The notes beneath the pieces were generated by a model that saw only the letters and a program-made list of their open reading frames with translations, did no database searches and was not told the DNA's origin. From Galaxea fascicularis (Eukaryota > Cnidaria > Anthozoa > Scleractinia > Euphylliidae), in assembly GCA_948470475.1 (NCBI GenBank), contig OX419337.1:27806372-27870371 (forward strand): a stretch of 64,000 nt of DNA, written 5' to 3'. The position numbers and the translations under genes were made by a program. Below, in pieces: positions 58,801-64,000 of this stretch; positions within the stretch are counted from its first letter, which is position 1, and each line of letters begins with the position of its first letter.

Positions 58801-61800
58801 TTGTAGGCAAATTTTCACTGAAGAACTTTTGCGATGACAGGGAAAACACATATGCGCACTATAACCCTATTGTCAAATGCGAGTTCGATTGAGAAAGAGG
58901 TATGATCTCGTAAATTTACTCCAGAGGCTTCATCGTCAAGCTTAACGGCACACAAAACCCAGACACCTTCATAAATATGCATGCAATCGACACTCGTGGC
59001 CGCCGTCCTGGTAAGAAATAAATTTATGCAACATTGCCTAAATTAAAACGTGACATCACCGGATGACATTATAACGCTCGGAATTCAGACGTCTCTCTCG
59101 CCCGCGCCCCCTGTGGGTTAGGGAGAGGAGACGGCTGACATTTCATACTACATCTAAACTAATTACCAGAAAACCAACAAAATTATACTGTGAAACAGAC
59201 AAGGAAAAAAAAGAAAGGGGAAAAGAAAGGTGATTTGGTAAATCAGTTAGCTAATAAAAAGAGGATCAGGGTGTCTAATGTCTGGAAAAAGAGTATAGTT
59301 TATAAAGTTTTTAGTAGTCATCATACTTACAGTTTGTTGTATCAATGAGCACAAGGACAGTTGTTAAAACAAAGCATAACGTCATGATACAAACTGAGGT
59401 CAGCATTCTAACTTGAATAGAAAACCTGAAAAGACAGGATAATGATACAGTTTGACAGTGGAAACACTTTTGTGCTGCAAAGCTCATTCAACAACATTAA
59501 AACTTAGTTGGTCAAAATTTATGTATATACATAACCTGTCAAATATAACAAAATAGATTGTTTAATGTTAAGTATTAACAAATGAATTCTTACTTGTGTT
59601 TAAAAAGAGTGTTTAACAAGAACATGATCACATTCGGGGCCATAGCAGCTATTGAGAAGTAACTCTCAAAGCTATGAGTCCAACGAGTTTCTTGAAACTT
59701 TTCTTGAAAATACTGAAACAAAGAGCACATACAGACATACAGTTAATTACAATGTGAAAAACTTTACAAAGCATTTCAAGTTAGAAACTGATAACTCTTC
59801 AAGATCTTTATACGAAATAGTATTTTGGTATATATATGTTATTCACCGGTCAGGAGGTCCCTATTGGGAAAAACTGTACTCGCGACAGAGGGCACAGTTT
59901 TTCCCAATACGGACCGACCAAGGCCGGTGAATAACATTTTTATTTATTTCTAATTTTATTTTTAGAAGGTAGGAGAAACTATTAAGAAAAACTGGAAAAG
60001 TCATGTTTTTATTTTGAGTTTCCTCAGCGTTGTTCTCTTTATCCTCTTTGTTTGGGTAATAAAATTCGCTTTCACTGTGATAGCTTTCGTCAGAATCCAT
60101 TGTTTTTTTTATGAGAAAGTTGAACAATAACACTGCTCTATTGCAAAAAACAATTACGACAAACTGAAACTTTGCTCTTTCAATTCGCAACTTCACTCTG
60201 CGCTTAGCTTAGTTGGTTACCATGACCGTGGTCAGGAGATAGGAAAATACTGCCTGCTCCCAGAACCAATCAGATTACAGGATTCTCAGGATACCGCCCG
60301 CTCACGATCAAAGAAATATATAATATGTGGTTATGTCCAAGCACTGAAGCCAAGTATCCTCCCATTCAGACAACAGAGCTAATCAGTCAGTTGTTAATTG
60401 TGGAAGTACTTAACAGCAAGAAAATACTCACAGCGTGTGCAGTAATGAACATGTTCCAGGGTAAAAGCGTCCCTACTCCCTGGATGACCATGACAAAATA
60501 TACTATGTTGAACCTGAGGGAAAATAAATCTACACTGAATCCCAAATTGAGAAAAGTTTTCACATACAAGATGAATGATGCATAAGTTGCCGTTGTAAGT
60601 TAAATTCAAATAAAATTTTTTAACCTAGGTTGAAAAAAATTAATTTCCTTATTAGGCTTTTTCTCCTAATGTGACATTGGAAATATGTAACCCTAATTTT
60701 GAATAATTAGGCTTAGGACAACAAAGACAGATGGAGGAATCGTGTCATGGAACGCCAAGCAAGCTAAACCTGGGGCGCTTTCCATTTACACGGAAAACCT
60801 GGAAATTCTGGTTGGAAAATCAAATGGTACATACCATTCCATTTGGAACGTTTTACAAATAATGGACCATCGGCTTAATCAATGCACTTTTTCTGTTCTT
60901 TCTTAGCTTCCCAACTGATACTAGTATGTTTTGTGGCTTATTCATTTTGTATTTGAACAAGCTGCAGCATTGAATATTCAAACCTAAATCTCCACCCGGA
61001 TGGATCCTGTAAATGGAAAGCACCCTTGATGATGATGATGATAAGGCTTAGGAGACAAAGGGATTTGAGAATCAACCTAGGTTAAAAAGTTTTCACTTGA
61101 ATTTAATTTTTACTTGCAACATATACCGGTACATGTACATGAGGTTTGAAAAAGAAAATATGAATTAAATGTTGATTGAAATAGTTTGCTTACTGGTCAG
61201 AGAAAAGAGATACAAGGCAAAGAGAAAGTGTGCACCTCTTCCTCTGAATACAATTAAAATCTTTTATACAGAAACCGAGAAACAGACTATATAACAATAT
61301 TGATTGAACTCAAACTAACAATAATGTGGGCAATGTCTTCTACTGTGTGTGTTGGGCTATTAAAAAATTCTGACTTTGGAAAGTAAGCTGGGCAAGATTT
61401 TCGCACAGCCCCAACACTATATTATTTTGTTTTTGGAACTGGGTTAGTATGACAGTGATGCATGTATAATAATATTACTGTATGGGGTTGTGTAGAAATC
61501 TTTCCATAAGGCTTTAGTTTTGGCATTTGGCTCTTCCATAACAGGACTATCACATGAGTTCAGATAGTGATCCATACACTATAAATTAAAACTATATTTA
61601 GGTTCTTTCATAATTCGTAGTGGACAGACTGCAAATTGTAGCATTGGATATTGGATTCGATCAAAATTTTCCAATTCAAATGATCAAATTTTTATGATAG
61701 ATCAATACAACCCTTGACTACCGTTAAGCTTAACATAATTTTCTGAAATTGAAGTTCTTAAAATATCCTGCAATGCAAAATTTTTTTTTACTTCATCCAT

Positions 61801-62541
61801 TTAACATAATCTAAAATCTAAACACTGTTGATTGACTTTTCCTTTAGTTCTGTTTCATTTAAGCTTACTTATCTGCTTGACACAAGCTAAACCAAGGATA
61901 AGAAACGAGTCCCCTTTTAAGACAAACAAGACCGTGACAAATTTTCATTTCTTTGATACAGCCGGTCTCCGCCAAAATATTGGAGCGAAAGTAAATTGGA
62001 AAGAAAAACGGCCGCAGAAGAAGGCCTCTAAAGAACAAAGACGATCCTAAACATTTAGAAAATCACTTGAATGTTTACTTAAAATGTCGATGGCGTTGAC
62101 CGCCTAAAGTTAGATAAAATTGCATAAGCTTATCTATTCAGTGAACGCAAAAGCCAACACTTGATGATTTCAAACAGTCAAGAGCTGTTAAAATATCCTC
62201 GCTTATTACACTTTGGGGAAATTGTTAACTGAAATTCGTATTAAGAAAAATAAAGACAATTACGTGCTACAACAATTGCGCAGCAGATCGCAGCAGATCG
62301 CAGCAGATGTGATTGCAGAAGAAGCGAAGGCCCAGATTTGGTTACATCACCAAAGCTATGTAATGTAAAAACAAAATTTGGTCAAAAGGCTCTTGAGCAC
62401 GAAAATAAGCTTTCATATGGATACCTCCCTGACATACCTATCTTTAGGTTCCATGGTCACAAAGAGAGATTTCTTCAAAGAACTATGTTCTCTCCTCTCT
62501 AAAGCCTTAGTCTCAATCTTCACTTCTTTCCCAGCGCCCAT
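49199..62541 (-). CDS. equilibrative nucleoside transporter (SLC29/ENT family), 14 exons
   Basis: Exons: 62438-62541, 60432-60513, 59594-59712, 59331-59425, 58021-58071, 57166-57251, 56692-56740, 54939-55036, 54287-54335, 52192-52289, 51905-52016, 51719-51804, 50513-50709 and 49199-49316. All join in phase with GT-AG ends to give 447 residues, close to human ENT1 (456). ENT signatures in order: PKDRFNIVYF then GVGTLLPWNMF in TM1 (Pro53-Trp54-Asn55), HSFESYFSIAAMAPN in TM2, YQGGLFGVCGMMP and YTGAVMTGQGVGG in TM4-5, and a hydrophilic loop at about 245-277. After the loop come CFLLFNVGDFSGR, LFAFCN, SNGYLGSLCMMYGP and HAETAGTMMAFMLILGLAAGAGFSF. About 11 membrane helices are expected. The protein should carry nucleosides down their gradient across the plasma membrane. 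Which ENT subtype it is cannot be told by eye. Confidence 0.93.
51085..51145 (+). repeat. degenerate tRNA-like SINE head in ENT intron 12
   Basis: TTAGTGGTAGAGC resembles an A box, and GGTTTGACTC 40 bases later resembles a B box. The cloverleaf is not intact, so this is a SINE promoter relic and not a tRNA gene. Confidence 0.35.
52207..52594. repeat. exact 194-bp tandem duplication covering most of ENT exon 10
   Basis: Copy A is 52207-52400 and copy B is 52401-52594. By eye the two are identical. Copy A includes exon 10 bases 52207-52289 with its acceptor. Copy B repeats these and the acceptor (AG equivalent at 52485-52484) but lacks the donor end. Use of the outer acceptor would make an exon 194 nt longer, which breaks the frame. 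Confidence 0.9.
52610..53700. repeat. degenerate tandem repeat of about 95 bp, split by a hairpin element
   Basis: Units share GTGGTGTTTATTATGCTATA, then GTGGTTC, TGAAATCCTAAAGTG and CATTCAAATGAAAGC. Four to five diverged units occupy 52610-53035. Related phrases resume at 53545-53700 after the inserted element. All of this is within ENT intron 9. Confidence 0.65.
53040..53540. mobile_element. TIR/hairpin element inside ENT intron 9
   Basis: The right part (53392-53535) is a strong hairpin: ACTTAATAACCTCGACAGTT and its complement with about 48-base arms. The left part has GCGAAGCGAAGCGC and CGTAATGCCCGCGGGCC. The block interrupts the surrounding 95-bp repeat. The exact left border is uncertain. 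Confidence 0.6.
55167..55993. mobile_element. possible 0.8-kb TIR element in ENT intron 7
   Basis: AAGTGGTACTATGATCAAAT at the left edge and its diverged complement near 55966-55990 (TTCGTCATAGCACCACTT) suggest terminal inverted repeats. Inner inverted matches (TTACCGTTTGCAAATATCT / AGATATTTGAAAAGGGTAA) support this. Confidence 0.5.
57471..57593. repeat. hairpin MITE in ENT intron 5
   Basis: GGCCTAGTTCATACGTCAAA at the left is matched at the right by GTTTGAACTAAGCCT. CATGTGCCGAAT also has an inverted partner. It is related to the element at 43132-43450. Confidence 0.6.
58349..59151. mobile_element. 803-bp TIR element with 8-bp target duplication in ENT intron 4
   Basis: Inverted repeats of about 95 bases (TGAAATGTCAGC, CTCTCCCTAACCCACAGG, GAGAGAGACGTCTGAATTCC at the left; complements at the right). 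Flanking ATCTAAAC occurs at 58341-58348 and 59152-59159, an 8-bp duplication as made by hAT-type transposases. The interior (58460-59050) has no transposase frame, so it is non-autonomous. Confidence 0.8.
59838..59935. repeat. hairpin repeat in ENT intron 2
   Basis: GTTATTCACCGGTC and ATTGGGAAAAACTGT are matched by ACAGTTTTTCCCAAT and GGCCGGTGAATAAC, enclosing a loop of about 20 bases. Confidence 0.75.
60602..61105. mobile_element. nested TIR elements in ENT intron 1
   Basis: An outer pair (AAATTCAAATAAAATTTTTT, AACCTAGGTT at the left; AACCTAGGTTAAAAAGTTTT and TTGAATTT at the right) surrounds an inner element at 60772-61025. The inner element starts GGGGCGCTTTCCATTTAC and ends GTAAATGGAAAGCACCC. 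Confidence 0.65.
62281..62310. repeat. 10-bp tandem repeat (CAGCAGATCG)x3
   Basis: Three consecutive units, the last slightly changed (CAGCAGATGT), in ENT intron 1. Confidence 0.85.
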
Positions 62542-64000
62542 GTTTTCTTTCGCAAATAAAACGTCACCCGTTGTCTCTTCTGTGCTTTGCCAAGCTCAAA
62601 CGTTAACCAAATGTTCAAGGAAAGGATTGAAGTCGGTAGAAGCGAAGCTGTTTCAAGGTTTTGCGATATGCAAGACCAAATACGAAGTTCCAATCTTCAG
62701 CAATTCAAAATCCTCCTTTCGCAAAGAGCGGCTACGCGGCCGGAAAACATATGCAAAGTAAATGCAAAGTACCTTATCGTGGGTTTGTAAAACACCTGTG
62801 GGGGAGGAGCTGAATTCTAAACCTTACAACCAACGCTTTTAGCATTTTCCAGCGCTTATCTTCTTTAATATTCCTCTGAAAAATCACAATAGTTTTTTTC
62901 ATACCCATTCCAATTCCTATAAAAGAGAATCAAGCAATTTCATTTTCTAAAAATATCGTCAAACTATATTGCACAACTACCACCCCAGCGAGTGGACAAA
63001 AATCGTTGAAACTGAAATCACGTGAAGGTCACGCTTTTTACAACGGGAAACAAGAGGCGGATGTGTAATTTCATCATTACGCGCAATTTTTCGCCCTGGA
63101 TATTTTAGCAGAATAAGTTTTCATCATAGGAAAAGCTCCTATTCCAATTTCCCAACATCTTTCAAGCCAATACTTCAAGCCGACGTGTGTTGAAAACGGA
63201 ATTGGCAAGTAAAAATGCACAGTTCTATTGATCTCGTGATCAAATACTGTCAAATGACATTGGAAATATATTTTTCAAATACTGACACATAATTTTGCTA
63301 ATTATCATAATTCAGCGAATAAAAACCAGAAAAGCATCAGTAACAATTAAATTTTAAAAGCAACACATACTGCAAAGTTATGGAAAGAAAAATACCGATA
63401 ATTCATGTCACCTTGACAGGCTGTGGACAGACTCTTTTCCATTTCCGGAGAGCTGACCCATAACTTACTGAAATTTTTTCCAACGACTTCCTTTGATTCC
63501 TTAATTTTCCTTTGACTTCTTCAGTTCAGTTCTGAACTCAGTTCCTTATTTTACCAAAACAAAAACGTGCATACAGTTAACTCTCTCATAGCGACCACTT
63601 CCCGTAAGCGACCACTTTAATGTAAATAACCATTTTGTTTCTCAGTCAAATCATAAATAGTAATCCATGGTCAAATACTGTTTATAAAACTCTCTGTAAG
63701 TGTCCACCACTCAAATTTCTTAAACGACCGCGACCACTCTGCAGGCAAGACATTTGATATATTCTTTTGTTTTCTGTTTCCAGTAAGCGACCACCCAACA
63801 TCATCACGTATCTTCGTTAGAAAATCGTTACTCAAATGTCATAAAACTTCCGTTTTGATAGCACTGACCCGGAGTGCCGACAGATAATAACTGTTTGCAT
63901 GCAAAAAAGATGACTTGAGTTGGTACAGTGATCTCATGATACAAAGTGTTTTCCAAAGGTTTAACAGTAATTTAATAAGATGTTCCAGGCGTTATTCGAT
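62542..64000. other. 5' flank of ENT gene and right edge, with dispersed repeat
   Basis: The first part should contain the ENT promoter and 5' UTR; no core element is clear. From about 63585 to 63800 there are several copies of the phrase AGCGACCAC (for example GTAAGCGACCACTT and GTAAGCGACCACCC). This dispersed repeat is also hinted at 2071-2120. No coding exon is seen. Confidence 0.45.

Noticed and set aside
61832..62050. Plus-strand frame in ENT intron 1 that looks like a small secreted protein with a hydrophobic start
   Set aside because: It begins with TTG and not ATG, lies antisense inside a well-supported intron, and has no recognised homologue.

Overview
This is animal nuclear DNA. 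Multi-exon genes have GT-AG introns, single-exon genes lie between them, and hairpin-forming transposon remnants, SINE and LINE relics, homopolymer runs and microsatellites are common. A HEPN-CARD-repeat protein, a family of ubiquitin/ADP-ribosyltransferase-like fusions, an alpha-glucan-lyase-like GH31 enzyme and an ENT transporter together suggest a cnidarian, most likely an anthozoan such as a stony coral. That assignment is inference; no sequence here names a species.

Layout: (1) 0.6-5.3 kb, minus: 5' exons of a coiled-coil gene resembling MIPOL1, continuing off the left edge; its start codon lies 138 bp from the divergent start of (2) 5.43-6.71 kb, plus: an intronless four-RRM protein with a mitochondrial-type N-terminus. 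(3) 7.9-8.7 and 10.4-10.9 kb, minus: two tandem ADP-ribosyltransferase-like (ART-like) genes, the second decayed, duplicated with their 5' flanks. (4) 12.9-15.4 kb, minus: a two-exon cupin gene. (5) 15.5-21.6 kb: no gene seen; contains a diverged tandem duplication and hairpin elements. (6) 21.7-28.2 kb, plus: a nine-exon GH31 gene whose active-site motifs fit alpha-1,4-glucan lyase better than ordinary alpha-glucosidase. (7) 30.1-42.2 kb: two ubiquitin-like/ART fusion genes and two further four-RRM genes, separated by a 1.3-kb TIR element and a LINE relic. (8) 45.3-47.1 kb, minus: a HEPN-CARD-helical-repeat protein. (9) 49.2-62.5 kb, minus: a complete 14-exon equilibrative nucleoside transporter gene (SLC29/ENT) with many inverted-repeat elements in its introns.

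Two lineage-expanded families give the window its character. The four-RRM genes (three copies, plus strand) alternate with ART-like genes (four copies, three on minus). Twice they form a convergent RRM/ART pair, which suggests duplication of a two-gene module. Two ART copies carry a 77-residue ubiquitin-like domain that still ends in a di-glycine, placed between a short conserved N-terminus and the ART-like fold. This fusion is the most unusual system here. All domain assignments come from reading motifs by eye and from remembered family consensus; no database search was run. Exon joins were checked by hand for reading phase.
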